Program-made: the position numbers and the translations under genes | Notes under the pieces: generated by a model | What the model saw: only the letters and a program-made list of their open reading frames with translations | Database searches by the model: none | Told to the model about the DNA's origin: nothing | In this document: piece by piece, positions 15,723 through 25,623 of the stretch | Numbering within the stretch: position 1 is the first letter of the stretch | How the letters are laid out: each line of letters begins with the position of its first letter | Origin: Mongoliibacter ruber | GTDB lineage: Bacteria > Bacteroidota > Bacteroidia > Cytophagales > Cyclobacteriaceae | Assembly (NCBI RefSeq): GCF_003003005.1 | Contig: NZ_PVTR01000014.1 | Location: forward strand, 42,969 to 106,968 | Direction of reading: 5' to 3' | DNA length: 64,000 nt

Positions 15723-16073
15723 TAGGAGAAAATTTAGGAAGTAATTACATCGAAGACGAAGGGTTTAAAGCTTCTGTTTTAGAATAAACATTAGTTTAAC
15801 CTCTTTTAAGAAATAAAAGTCTGTAATTTCTTAAATACACAAAACACCAGCAACTTATTTACCATTGTACCCAATGGCTGTTTGATGGGTTTTAAAATGG
15901 CATGATCATTCTTTAGAATAACCTTGTTTAAAAACAGGGTAAACTTCAAAATTCCGGGTATATTTTAGCACCCTTCCATCACAAGTTGACTGCTTTTAGA
16001 AGCAATCAAAATAAGTAAGTAATTTTTTTATGCCTATATTAAAGGTGTTTTAAAACCTTTAAACCTTGATAAC
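15723..16073. other. intergenic region before the Gfo/Idh gene
   Basis: No gene is seen. It holds the divergent upstream regions of the ACP-like gene and the oxidoreductase gene. Near 16044-16064 an AAAGG-TGTTTTAAAA-CCTTT hairpin lies 10-30 bases upstream of the ATG and could affect expression of the oxidoreductase. Confidence 0.35.
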
Positions 16074-17201
16074 ATGAATTCTAGAAGAACCTTTTTACAG
16101 CACTTAACTGTAAGTGCTGGGATTTTGCCATTTGCCATAGGCAGCAGCGCCTACATCCAACCTGAGTCTGAGTATATTCCTGAGGTGCAAGATGGGCCTG
16201 TTCTGAAAGTTGCCCTAATGGGTCTTGGAAGCTATGCTGATAGAGTCGCCAAGGCAATGCAGGATTGTAAAAGAGCCAAAATCACAGGATTGATCTCAGG
16301 GACTCCTGATAAATTAGAATCATGGGGTGCCAAGTATGATGTGCCCGAAGGCAGTCGGTATAATTACGAGAATTTTGATGCAATAAAGGATAACCCCGAA
16401 ATAGATGCAGTCTATATCATCACGCCAAATGCGCAACATCACGGTCAATGTCTGCGGGTGGCAGCTGCCGGTAAGCATGTTATATGCGAAAAACCCATGT
16501 CAATCAATGCCCAAGAAGGTAAGGAAATGGTAGAAGCCTGTGAAAAAGCTGGCGTAAAACTCCTGATTGGCTACAGGATGCATTTTGAAGCCAACACCTT
16601 GAATGCAGTCAGGAAACGTCAAAACGGCGATCTTGGGGAGGTTAAGTTTTTTCAAGGCTTGAGCGGGTTTATAATCGGAGACCCTACACAATGGAGACTT
16701 GATAAAGACCTTGCCGGTGGTGGGGCAATGATGGATATTGGCATTTATGCAATAAATGGTGCCAGGTATATGGTAGGAGAGGAGCCTATTTGGGTGACAG
16801 CTCAGGAAGTCAAAACTGATCCGGTCAAATTCAAAGAGGGAGTAGATGAGACGATTACTTTTCAATTGGGTTTTCCGAGTGGGGTTATAGCCTCTTGTTT
16901 GTCTACTTATAGCATGAATTACCTCGATAAATTTTTCCTTCTAGGGGACAAAGGTTTTGTTGAAATGCAGCCTTCAACCGGCTATGGTCCCATTAAAGCA
17001 TGGTCTCATGACGGCGACATCACCAAGCCACATGTGACACATCAGACGACTCAGATGGATCAAATGGCAGCAATCATTTATGATGGCAAAAAACCTGAAA
17101 TCCCTGTGGATGGAGAAGAAGGATTGAAAGATATGAAAATCATTGATGCCATATTTCTTGCGGTAAAATCAGGGCAAAAAGTAAATTTGAATCTCGGATA
17201 G
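16074..17201 (+). CDS. Gfo/Idh/MocA oxidoreductase with Tat signal
   Basis: A 375-residue protein with a twin-arginine signal (SRRTFLQHLTVSAG) so it is exported folded. The Rossmann domain has VALMGLGSYADRVAKAM, and the sequence AGKHVICEKPMSINAQEG carries the EKP motif. The C-terminal domain contains GGGAMMDIGIYAINGARY, typical of the glucose-fructose oxidoreductase group. It would oxidise or reduce a sugar with a tightly bound NAD(P); substrate unknown. A good terminator at 17232-17270 ends the transcript. Confidence 0.9.
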   Translation: MNSRRTFLQHLTVSAGILPFAIGSSAYIQPESEYIPEVQDGPVLKVALMGLGSYADRVAKAMQDCKRAKITGLISGTPDKLESWGAKYDVPEGSRYNYENFDAIKDNPEIDAVYIITPNAQHHGQCLRVAAAGKHVICEKPMSINAQEGKEMVEACEKAGVKLLIGYRMHFEANTLNAVRKRQNGDLGEVKFFQGLSGFIIGDPTQWRLDKDLAGGGAMMDIGIYAINGARYMVGEEPIWVTAQEVKTDPVKFKEGVDETITFQLGFPSGVIASCLSTYSMNYLDKFFLLGDKGFVEMQPSTGYGPIKAWSHDGDITKPHVTHQTTQMDQMAAIIYDGKKPEIPVDGEEGLKDMKIIDAIFLAVKSGQKVNLNLG

Positions 17202-17231
17202 GCAAAGGGTCATAAGTGCTACTAAAAAAAT

Positions 17232-17270
17232 AAATTGACCTGAATGATGTAGTTTTCGGGTCAATTTTTT
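17232..17270 (+). terminator. terminator after the oxidoreductase gene
   Basis: AAATTGACC(T)G pairs with CGGGTCAATTT across a 17-base loop and is followed by a T run. It lies 31 bases after the stop. Confidence 0.7.
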
Positions 17271-17331
17271 CATTTCAAAAGGTAAAGACTCCTTAGGGAT
17301 TTCGTAGAAAGCTCAAGAGAATGTATGAAAC

Positions 17332-17763
17332 TTATGGTTTCGGAAGTTTGGCTGTATTCATCCAAAACTCTTCTATTGACGCAATGGCATCATAAAAATT
17401 ATCAACTTCCGCAGGCTTGGTAATATAGCTGTTGGCGTGGTTGGTGTAGGATGAAAAAATGTCAATATTGGAAGAGGAGGTGGTTAGCATCAAAATCGGT
17501 ATATGCCTGAACTTTTCATCTGATTTGATCTTTTGTAGGACTTCATGACCACTTTTTTTTGGTAGGTTGATGTCAAGAAGTATCAGGTCTGGTTCTTCTA
17601 CATTTTCGAATTTATCACGTTTGTACACAAAATCCAATGCTTCTTGTCCATCTCTTGCAATGCTAAGTTGGTTATTGATTTTTCTTTGCTCCAGCGCTTC
17701 TTGAGTCAGTAGAATATCACCCTCATTATCTTCCACTAGTAGAATGTGTATTTTTTTGTACAT
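17332..17763 (-). CDS. Rcp1-like single-domain response regulator
   Basis: A receiver-only response regulator. IHILLVEDNEGDILLTQEAL carries the acidic pocket, LLDINLPKKSG the phosphoacceptor (Asp64 from the chosen start), LMLTTSSS the switch Thr, and YITKPAEV the Lys. No output domain follows. It resembles Rcp1-type regulators paired with bacteriophytochrome or PAS kinases, which commonly pass phosphate onward. I start at MYKKIH (17763); an upstream ATG at 17790 would add an unlikely hydrophobic lead. It is the distal member of the sensory cluster, after the MFS gene. Confidence 0.88.
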   Translation of the reverse strand: MYKKIHILLVEDNEGDILLTQEALEQRKINNQLSIARDGQEALDFVYKRDKFENVEEPDLILLDINLPKKSGHEVLQKIKSDEKFRHIPILMLTTSSSNIDIFSSYTNHANSYITKPAEVDNFYDAIASIEEFWMNTAKLPKP

Positions 17764-17913
17764 ATAAGTAAATATAAAAGAATATGTCAATTTCTCTCAG
17801 AAATAGTCAAATTTATTCTAATTATATAAAAAATACTTGAATTAATCTATTGTGGTCTAATCATTCATTTCCCACCTTCAAAACCAGGTAGTGGTAAGGT
17901 CTTTTGAATTAAA

Positions 17914-19086
17914 CTATTTTTCTGACTGTGAAAAATTCTTTTGCACAATATTCATAGAACCAAATAAAGGTCCTAGACAAAGTATGATCAGTAGATATGC
18001 CGGATTGATTATCACTTGAAGCCAGTTCAACAATTGTATGCTGAAGATGGTGATTCCAAAACCTATACAATTGACTATGGTCAGGGCTGTTCCTTTGTTG
18101 TGGGTGGGGACATTTTGTGCTACCAATGTAGAGAACATTGGCGAATCGGCTGTAACGACTACACCCCAAAACATCATAAATGCAAGCATAATTATTGAAA
18201 ATGGCTGTAAAAATATCAAAGGAGATAAGATGCAACAAATGCCTGACAAGGAAAGCGATAGACGTGCAATTTGGATTGGAAGGAATCTCTCGGAAAGTAT
18301 ACCGCCTACCGCACAGGATATGCCTCCTATTGCAATGATGACGAAAGACCATAATGATAGGTCAAAACTGTCTTGATGCTTTAGTCCATATGCAGTCAAA
18401 AAAACAGGTGTAAATGCCCAAAATGCATACAATTCCCACATATGTCCAAAGTAGCCAAAAGCAGCTTTTCTGAATTTTTGTTTTTGAAAAACCGAGAAAA
18501 ACAAAGTGAAATCAAATCCTTTGGAACGGTTACGATATGGCCCGTCAGGCACCCAGACTGCCATCATAAATCCGCCAGCCAAAGCCAAACCACTGGTGAC
18601 ATAAACCACATAATGCCAGTCCAGTCCGCTGGTAAATGTCCGTACAAAATGCGGAAATGCGGTGCCCAATACCAAAGCTCCTACCAGTAATCCAAGTGAT
18701 TTTCCTAAACCTTTTTGGAAGTAATCAGAAGCGATTTTCATTCCTACAGGGTATATTCCTGCCAAAAAGAACCCTGTTCCAAATCTTGAAACCAAAATAC
18801 TCAAGGCCGATATGCCATCTATGCTTAAGGCAAAATTGAAAAAAGAAGCTATTATCGCGCATGTAAAAAACACCCATGAAGGAGAAAAGCGGTCTGCGAT
18901 GGTGAATATGGCAAAAATCAAAGTTCCGGCTATAAATCCCAATTGTACAGCTGAAGTAAGGTGACCTAGAAAACTTGGTGAAAGCGCAATAGAAGCGGCC
19001 AGTTCGGGGAGTATGGCATTACCTGCGAACCAAAGAGAAGTACATAAAAACTGTGATATCACGATCACAGAAAGGGTTTTATTCAT
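17914..19086 (-). CDS. MFS transporter
   Basis: A 390-residue integral membrane protein with about twelve hydrophobic helices in two six-helix halves. The N-terminal half begins VIVISQFLCTSLWFAGNAIL; the loop after helix 2 has IADRF, close to the MFS motif A region, and FGTGFFLAGIYPVGMKIAS resembles motif B/C. The substrate cannot be predicted. It lies between the two response-regulator genes on the same strand, 38 bases after the RR at 19125, so it probably shares their transcript; a transporter embedded in a signal-transduction cluster may be the regulated or sensed activity. Confidence 0.85.
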   Translation of the reverse strand: MNKTLSVIVISQFLCTSLWFAGNAILPELAASIALSPSFLGHLTSAVQLGFIAGTLIFAIFTIADRFSPSWVFFTCAIIASFFNFALSIDGISALSILVSRFGTGFFLAGIYPVGMKIASDYFQKGLGKSLGLLVGALVLGTAFPHFVRTFTSGLDWHYVVYVTSGLALAGGFMMAVWVPDGPYRNRSKGFDFTLFFSVFQKQKFRKAAFGYFGHMWELYAFWAFTPVFLTAYGLKHQDSFDLSLWSFVIIAIGGISCAVGGILSERFLPIQIARLSLSLSGICCILSPLIFLQPFSIIMLAFMMFWGVVVTADSPMFSTLVAQNVPTHNKGTALTIVNCIGFGITIFSIQLLNWLQVIINPAYLLIILCLGPLFGSMNIVQKNFSQSEK

Positions 19087-19124
19087 GAATGCGTTTGGCG
19101 GTTGTTTTTAAGGCATATATGCAA

Positions 19125-19523
19125 TTATTGCAGTTTGTTTAAGACTTTTTGGAGGTCCATTTCTTCAAGAGGCTTGGTGAAAAAGTAGTCAGCATTGTTT
19201 TGCTGTGCAGTCATTTTGTCGTTGAAGGAAGAGGAAGTGGTCAAAATAGCTGTTGGAATATCTTTAAGTTTGGGGTCATTTTTTAGAATAGCCAAAACTT
19301 CAAGCCCACTTTTTTTAGGCATATTGATGTCCAATAGGATAAAGTCCGGAAGGGAAGCATTTTTGAAATTCCCCCTTTTGTATAAAAAATCAACTGCTGC
19401 CGCTCCATCTCTGACCACCGAGAGTGGACAGTTGATTGAGATTTCTTCAATCAACTCTGAGGTCAGCAGAATATCACCTTCGTTGTCTTCTGCCAGTAAA
19501 ATATGGATTTTAGAACCTGCCAT
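19125..19523 (-). CDS. Rcp1-like single-domain response regulator
   Basis: A 132-residue receiver domain with no output domain. KIHILLAEDNEGDILLTSEL is the acidic pocket, LLDINMPKKSG has phosphoacceptor Asp65, ILTTSSS the switch residue and FFTKPLEE the Lys. It is a paralogue of the RR at 17332. It lies 23 bases after the 449-residue histidine kinase, which is its most likely phosphodonor. Confidence 0.9.
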   Translation of the reverse strand: MAGSKIHILLAEDNEGDILLTSELIEEISINCPLSVVRDGAAAVDFLYKRGNFKNASLPDFILLDINMPKKSGLEVLAILKNDPKLKDIPTAILTTSSSFNDKMTAQQNNADYFFTKPLEEMDLQKVLNKLQ

Positions 19524-19546
19524 TTGAACTAATTTGCGTGCTAATA

Positions 19547-20896
19547 TTATGTTTTTTTTGGGATACTGAAAGAAAAGATACTCCCTTTTTCAATTTCGGA
19601 TTCCAAAAGTATTGTACCGCCCAGATTTTCAACGCATTTTTTCACAATCGCAAGTCCAATTCCTGTACCTTCATAATCTTTCTTATGGTGTAATTTTTGA
19701 AATAAATTGAATACCCTATCGTGGAATTCTTTTTCAATCCCAATCCCATTGTCTTTGACTGAAAATTGCCAATACGTTTCTTTTTCTACACTACTGATTT
19801 CAATAATAGGGGGTATGTCTGACTTGGAATATTTTAGTGCATTGCTGATCAGGTTTAAAAATATCTGAGAAATAGGGGGTGCATAACTTTCAACTGTGGG
19901 TAATGGATGAACAATAATTTCGGCTTTCTTTTCTTTGATTGATTCCTGAAATAGTCTTAAGGTGCTATGGACAAGCTCATCCAGGTTGATTATTGATTTT
20001 TCTCCATCGAATCTCCCTACTCTGGAGTAATCCAATAAGCCTTCAATCATGTCTTTCATCCTGACAGCCCCATCTGAAGCGAAATAAATATACTTTTTGC
20101 CTCTTTCATCGAGCAAAGAGATGTAGTTTTTCTCTAACTGATGCAGGAATGCAGTAATCATTCTGAGAGGTTCCTGTAGGTCATGTGAGGCCGAGTAAGC
20201 AAATGTTTCCAGCTCTGCATTTTTTTCTTTTAGGGTATTCAAGGCCTTTTCTAAATTATCATTTTGTTGGTTGAGTTGGGCTTTTAACATCCTTTCATTG
20301 TTGATGGATTTTTCCAACAAGTCAAATACTTTAGGGAATAAAGCCGAGGAAAAAAATCCTAAGAAAATCAGGTTTGATGCTACAGCAACAAATTGAGGAA
20401 GGTTGTGCGTAGGTTCATCTTTCCAAAACATAACGTCAAGTGGGATAAGTAATCCAATGATGACGCAAAAGAGGACATTGGCTATTGTAGGATAATAGGC
20501 ATACTTGACCGGGAAAAGTATGGTGCAGAAAAAGCTTGCGGCTAACATGTATAAAAAGGTTGGACCTGATAGACCTATGATAAACATGAACCCAAATGAT
20601 ACCATATAAAAAGTAGAAACAAAGAGAAATTTTCTGGTACTGATTGCGATTTTAGGTAAAAATCCAGCGGCTACTAAAAAGCCCACCGCCACAGTATCTA
20701 GAATGACTATGCTGAAGTATTCGGATTGAAATGCAAATATGACTCCGGGGAAGTAGGGAATCAATACAAGGGGAATAATGAACAAAACGCTGTAATAGGT
20801 AAGCATTGTTCTCCATTGTAAAGAGGTATCCAAATCTCCGGTATCAAGTCCGAAATTTTTTCTGATATGCAGTGAGTATGTTTTCCAGATATTCAT
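19547..20896 (-). CDS. membrane histidine kinase
   Basis: A 449-residue sensor kinase. Residues about 30-195 contain six hydrophobic segments, forming a membrane sensor module without a large periplasmic domain. A coiled coil (about 195-228) leads into HisKA with His238 (SASHDLQEPLRM) and HATPase_c (NLISNALKYSKSDIPP N box; DNGIGIEKEF; GTGIGLAIVKKCVENLGG). The signal is unknown. The gene overlaps the upstream 1478-residue kinase by four bases and precedes a response regulator, so the three form a likely translationally coupled phosphorelay. Confidence 0.9.
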   Translation of the reverse strand: MNIWKTYSLHIRKNFGLDTGDLDTSLQWRTMLTYYSVLFIIPLVLIPYFPGVIFAFQSEYFSIVILDTVAVGFLVAAGFLPKIAISTRKFLFVSTFYMVSFGFMFIIGLSGPTFLYMLAASFFCTILFPVKYAYYPTIANVLFCVIIGLLIPLDVMFWKDEPTHNLPQFVAVASNLIFLGFFSSALFPKVFDLLEKSINNERMLKAQLNQQNDNLEKALNTLKEKNAELETFAYSASHDLQEPLRMITAFLHQLEKNYISLLDERGKKYIYFASDGAVRMKDMIEGLLDYSRVGRFDGEKSIINLDELVHSTLRLFQESIKEKKAEIIVHPLPTVESYAPPISQIFLNLISNALKYSKSDIPPIIEISSVEKETYWQFSVKDNGIGIEKEFHDRVFNLFQKLHHKKDYEGTGIGLAIVKKCVENLGGTILLESEIEKGSIFSFSIPKKT

Positions 20897-23800
20897 GCTT
20901 TAATTTTGGGTAGGGTAAAGTGGATAGTTGTACCAAGACCTAATTCTGATTCCACCCAGATTTCCCCATTAAAGTTTTCTATAATTTTCTTGACTATGCT
21001 AAGCCCCATACCAGTTCCTCCATATTGATCCTTACCATGTAGGCGCTGGAAAATGATGAATATCCGGTCGAAATATTCTTTTTCTATCCCAATCCCGTTG
21101 TCATGGATTGAAAATTGCCAATTCTTTTTAATCTCTTTGACTGTTATGTTTAGTTGTAAAGGGACATTTTCTTTTGAATATTTGAAAGCATTGTTGATCA
21201 AGTTATAAAAAAGCTGAAAATAAGGGGTTTTATAGCCCAAAACTTTTGGCATAAACTCGACAGTGACCTGTGCATTTTTTTCCTCTATGCTTTTTCTATG
21301 CATCAAAAGGGCTTCTTCCACTACTTCATTGAGGTCTATAAGTGTTTTGTCTCCTTCATTTTTGCCCACTCTCGAAAAATCCAATAAGTCCAAAATGATC
21401 TGTTTCATTCTTTGCGCTCCATCCACTGCGTAATGAATGTATTGTTTGGCTTTATCGTCTAGTTCATTTCCATATCGTTTTTCTAACTGAATCAAGAAGG
21501 AGCTGACCATCCTAAGTGGTTCCTGCAAATCGTGAGATGCTACATATGCAAATTGCTCTAATTCTGAGTTAGACATTTCCAATTCCTTGGCCTGTTTTTT
21601 CAGTTCGCTGTTGAGTTCCTGAAGAGATGCTTCAAATTCTTTTCTTTGGCTGATATCCGACATCGCGCCTACTATCCGAATGGCTTGCCCCGTTTTGTTC
21701 CTGACAATCAGACCCCGATCTTCTACCGTGGCATAGCTGCGATCCGCCTTTTCATAGCGATATTCCTCTTTCCAATACTCCATGTTGGGGTCATTTCGCA
21801 TTTTGTCCCAACTGGTTTTTATTCTTTGGAAATCTTTTGGGTGGATTTTATCCAACCAGCCTTGAAGTTTTTGACTTGAGCTACCAGGATCATGACCAAA
21901 CAATGTTTTGTAACCATTAGACCAGTAGAGTTTATCGGCTTCAGCATCATAATCCCAAATAGCATCATTGGAAGCCATAGAAGCTTTTTCAAAGCGTTCG
22001 TTTGACTTCCTTAACTCCATCTCGGCCGCTTTCCTTTCGGAAATATCCTGGATACTTCCGGAAATTGCAGATACTTTTCCTCCTTTTTTTTCTGCCTTAC
22101 CAAGTACTCTTACCCATTTTTCATCCCCTTTGTAAGTAACCAATATTACCTCTAGGTCAAAAGAATGACCTTCTTCTATGCATAATTTCACGGCTTCTCT
22201 GATACTTTCTCTTGAAGATCCTTCTTTGTAAAGCTGAATACCACTCTCTGGGGTGGGGGAGAAATCATCGGGAACCTCCATCAACTCTCTTGTAATGGAT
22301 GACCAGTAATTGCTACCATCACTCAGGTCTACTTCCCAACTACCGAGTTTTGCAAGCCTGTTAGAATCTTCCAGAAGATTGTTGAGTTTGACTTTATCAG
22401 TTACATCCCTTCCAAATGCATAGGCAACACCTTCCTCACCAAAAACTTCAGATGATTTCCAGGATATCCATTTGTAATCGCCATTGACTGTACGGTATCG
22501 GTTGACAAAGTTGTCAGATTGCCTTAGGCCAGAGATGGTTTCTTTATATTCTTTGTTGGTAGGAGTTAAGTCATCGGGATGAAGGAAGTTGACGAATGGT
22601 TGAGAGGTCAAATGCTCGTGAGAATACCCCAATAGTTTGGTAAATGCAGGATTAACTTTTCTGAACATCCCGTCTGAATCTGCTATAGCAAGAATATCGG
22701 GGGCATTCTCAAAAAATGCACTTACCTCTTCTTGCTGTTGCTTCCTGACTATTTCTGAGCCAAGGTAATTCTCCAAGTGACGGAAATACATTTGATAATA
22801 AAAATCCTGATTTTGATTGTTTAAGCTCCCTAGCAAAATAACTGCGATCACCTCGTCATTATATTTCAATGGAAAACAGATAATAGAGTTAGCCTTTAAT
22901 TGATTGAGTCCTTTAGAACGGACAAATTCGTTATTACCGGAATTTTTTTGCCAAGTTTGACTTTTGCCTGACTGCCAAGTTTTTCCGGGTAAGCCTTCTC
23001 CCTCATTAAAGTCAGTACGGTCCTTTTCAATCGAATAGAATTTTTTTAAATTTTCAGTTCCTTCAAGCCAAGTGTATAGCTTAATTTTTTTTCTTTTGCT
23101 GTTTACCATCCATACTTCTCCCAACTCGGATTCACTCATTTTGATCAGATGATCGAGGATGTTGTCAAGGATCAACTTGGTCTTTGATTCATTTTTGAAA
23201 TACTGTCCTATTTCTGCCAAAAAATTATTCTTCAACATGTCAAGTTTAAGGTGTGATTGTTCTCTAAGAGAGCCAATCATTCTCATTGGCTTGCCTTCAT
23301 CATCCCTGATCAAGTAGGCTACTTCTTCGACAAATTGATAATTTCCATTGCTGTCTAAAAATCTAAATTCATTGTTCCATTGAAACCTTGACTTATCTTC
23401 AAGAAAATTTTCCCACCTCAACTTTTCCCTTTTAGCATCAGTGGGATGTATCAAACCTACCCAGTGCTCTAATTGGAATCTTTTTATGTCAGCTTGATGC
23501 CCAAAAATTCTCTTGAATCCTTCTCCCCAAATGAATTCATCGGTTTTTACATCCCAATCAAAAACAGCTTCATTGGTGGCTTTTTGGATATAATGGAACA
23601 ATTCATTACTGGATTCCAGCTTCTTTTGGGTATGGACCAGGTCGGTAATGTCAGTGCTGTTGATCAATAATCCTTCAATATTTGGATCATCTTTCAGGTA
23701 AGTAGCAGAGGCCTGCATCCATCTCCAGCCAGACTCTTTGTGTTTGATCCGATAGGGGAGTGATGTGACTCTTTTTTGGGTGCTGAGTGCTTGAATCTTG

Positions 23801-25329
23801 AATTGTAAATCAGCTTTATCATCAGGATGAACCAATGCAAAGGCAGATGTATGCAGTAAATCCTCACTGCTGTACCCCAAATTGATTTCATGATTTGGAC
23901 TGGCAAATTTATAATTACCTTTTTCATCCAAGACTGCAATCAGATCGGATCCTTCCTGTACAAGGGTCTTAAATTTCTTTTCACTTTGTTTCAACTGTTC
24001 AGCGGCAGTTTTTTTCAAAGTCACATCTGATGCTGAAATGAAAACCCCTAAAATTTCTTCACTATCATTTTTAGCAGGCTTATGGGTAAATTCATAGATT
24101 AGTTCCTTTCCCTTTGCATCAGTTACTATGGTTTCAGTCACAAAGGTTTCTCCCTCTAGTACTTTACTATACATTTCAGCCAATTGATTCCTTTTGGATG
24201 GATTAGTATAATTGAGAATGCTCTCGTGTTTGATTACTTTCTTTCTGAAAAACTCTTTGTACTTTTTCTCAAACTTTTTATTGTAAGAAACTACATTCAG
24301 AGACCTATCTATGAATATGAAAGCCTCGTCAGTATTGTTGGTCATCATACTGATTTCAAAGAGGTTTTGCTTCTGCTCTGTGAGGTCAACGCCTACCCCA
24401 TAGAGACAGGCTTGATTTTGAAAATAGATGAATGATGCTCGGAAAAAATGAGGTTTTACTTCTCCATTTTTATGCAAAATATTGGCTTCAAGACTTGACT
24501 GCCCATGTAGAAACGCTACCTGTATTTTTGACCTGATAGCCTTTTTTTCATTGTTAGGGAAAAAGTCAATCACATCAAACTTGCCCAACTCCTCATCCGA
24601 GCGACCTGTTACCTGATTGACCATTCTATTCCAAAGCAACATCTCTCCATCTTGATTGAAGAGGAAAAAAACACTTTGTAGCTTCTCAATTAAGTCTTTG
24701 GTAAAACTAGCTTCTAGTCGGCTAAAGGATGGGATTCTAAATTTGCCTTGGTATATTTTTTTAAGGTGATTGGGAAGTTCTTTTTTGTCCAAAATTGCAT
24801 CCGCCAGCTCAGACTGAATGGTGAGTTCGGAGTTTTCAGGAAATCTACAATCTGTCGGCTCTTCCACCAAAACATAGGCATTATTGTTTTTCAAAAGGGA
24901 AAGTTTGGCAGCCAATCCGGTACTTTTACCTGAAAGTACAACCGCCAAAAGGGAGTATTTCTCGATAAAAGAAGCATTTTCTTCTTCCTTGAGATAAATG
25001 TTGGATAGGTAATCGGAACTGTTTTTTTCGAAAAACTCTTTTTCTGAATAGTAGATTTTACTCTTCTTCAAAGCTTCTTCCTTCTCAAATTTCACCAATT
25101 TCAACTCAGAACTATGCGCTAAGGCCTTTTGGATGTTTTCCTGTTCATTTTTGGTAATGGGGTGATTGAGAATGAAAAATTGATCTTCTGTATTTTCAAG
25201 TGACAATAAGAACTCTATCAGGCGAGATAGATCCTCCGAAGAAAAATGGATAATGGTTAAGAAAGTATTTTGAATACTCCAAATTGCCATGGTAGATGGA
25301 ATTTGATTGTGGGTGGATTTTGAAGGCAT
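20893..25329 (-). CDS. multi-PAS/GAF histidine kinase with a degenerate CheB-like N-terminus
   Basis: A 1478-residue soluble sensor kinase. Domains in order: degenerate CheB-methylesterase-like region (about 12-205); PAS1 (~210-325); PAS2 (~330-445); PAS3 (~452-570); PAS4 (~575-700); GAF (~708-870); PAS5 (~875-990); PAS6 (~1000-1112); PAS7 (~1118-1235); coiled coil; HisKA with His1266 (VASHDLQEPLRM); HATPase_c (NLINNAFKYSKENVP, DNGIGIEKEY, GTGMGLSIVKKIIENF). PAS3 and PAS4 carry typical HPDD/HPTD tails. The many PAS domains suggest integration of several small-molecule or redox signals. There is no transmembrane segment. It is translationally coupled (ATGA overlap) to the membrane kinase downstream and shares the cluster with two Rcp-like regulators. 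Confidence 0.85.
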   Translation of the reverse strand: MPSKSTHNQIPSTMAIWSIQNTFLTIIHFSSEDLSRLIEFLLSLENTEDQFFILNHPITKNEQENIQKALAHSSELKLVKFEKEEALKKSKIYYSEKEFFEKNSSDYLSNIYLKEEENASFIEKYSLLAVVLSGKSTGLAAKLSLLKNNNAYVLVEEPTDCRFPENSELTIQSELADAILDKKELPNHLKKIYQGKFRIPSFSRLEASFTKDLIEKLQSVFFLFNQDGEMLLWNRMVNQVTGRSDEELGKFDVIDFFPNNEKKAIRSKIQVAFLHGQSSLEANILHKNGEVKPHFFRASFIYFQNQACLYGVGVDLTEQKQNLFEISMMTNNTDEAFIFIDRSLNVVSYNKKFEKKYKEFFRKKVIKHESILNYTNPSKRNQLAEMYSKVLEGETFVTETIVTDAKGKELIYEFTHKPAKNDSEEILGVFISASDVTLKKTAAEQLKQSEKKFKTLVQEGSDLIAVLDEKGNYKFASPNHEINLGYSSEDLLHTSAFALVHPDDKADLQFKIQALSTQKRVTSLPYRIKHKESGWRWMQASATYLKDDPNIEGLLINSTDITDLVHTQKKLESSNELFHYIQKATNEAVFDWDVKTDEFIWGEGFKRIFGHQADIKRFQLEHWVGLIHPTDAKREKLRWENFLEDKSRFQWNNEFRFLDSNGNYQFVEEVAYLIRDDEGKPMRMIGSLREQSHLKLDMLKNNFLAEIGQYFKNESKTKLILDNILDHLIKMSESELGEVWMVNSKRKKIKLYTWLEGTENLKKFYSIEKDRTDFNEGEGLPGKTWQSGKSQTWQKNSGNNEFVRSKGLNQLKANSIICFPLKYNDEVIAVILLGSLNNQNQDFYYQMYFRHLENYLGSEIVRKQQQEEVSAFFENAPDILAIADSDGMFRKVNPAFTKLLGYSHEHLTSQPFVNFLHPDDLTPTNKEYKETISGLRQSDNFVNRYRTVNGDYKWISWKSSEVFGEEGVAYAFGRDVTDKVKLNNLLEDSNRLAKLGSWEVDLSDGSNYWSSITRELMEVPDDFSPTPESGIQLYKEGSSRESIREAVKLCIEEGHSFDLEVILVTYKGDEKWVRVLGKAEKKGGKVSAISGSIQDISERKAAEMELRKSNERFEKASMASNDAIWDYDAEADKLYWSNGYKTLFGHDPGSSSQKLQGWLDKIHPKDFQRIKTSWDKMRNDPNMEYWKEEYRYEKADRSYATVEDRGLIVRNKTGQAIRIVGAMSDISQRKEFEASLQELNSELKKQAKELEMSNSELEQFAYVASHDLQEPLRMVSSFLIQLEKRYGNELDDKAKQYIHYAVDGAQRMKQIILDLLDFSRVGKNEGDKTLIDLNEVVEEALLMHRKSIEEKNAQVTVEFMPKVLGYKTPYFQLFYNLINNAFKYSKENVPLQLNITVKEIKKNWQFSIHDNGIGIEKEYFDRIFIIFQRLHGKDQYGGTGMGLSIVKKIIENFNGEIWVESELGLGTTIHFTLPKIKA

Positions 25330-25623
25330 AACTTATACCTCAATACGGTTCCTTACAATATCGTTATTCATTTTGTAAATAAAGATTGTGAACTACTTTA
25401 TTTAGCATTTCTTTTTTAATCTTTACTTAGATTCTGTCGATTTTGAGTTATAGGTGATGGGCGTGGAAAACTAAAAAATCATCTGACAAACATACCATAA
25501 ACCTATTTAGAAAATCAAACTATAGTTTAGAACCAACCTTACTACTGAAGGCATGTATTTAAGAATCTGAATGGTGGGAACAGGAAGGTAATGTGATTAA
25601 CCACTGAATTTTGGAAATACATA

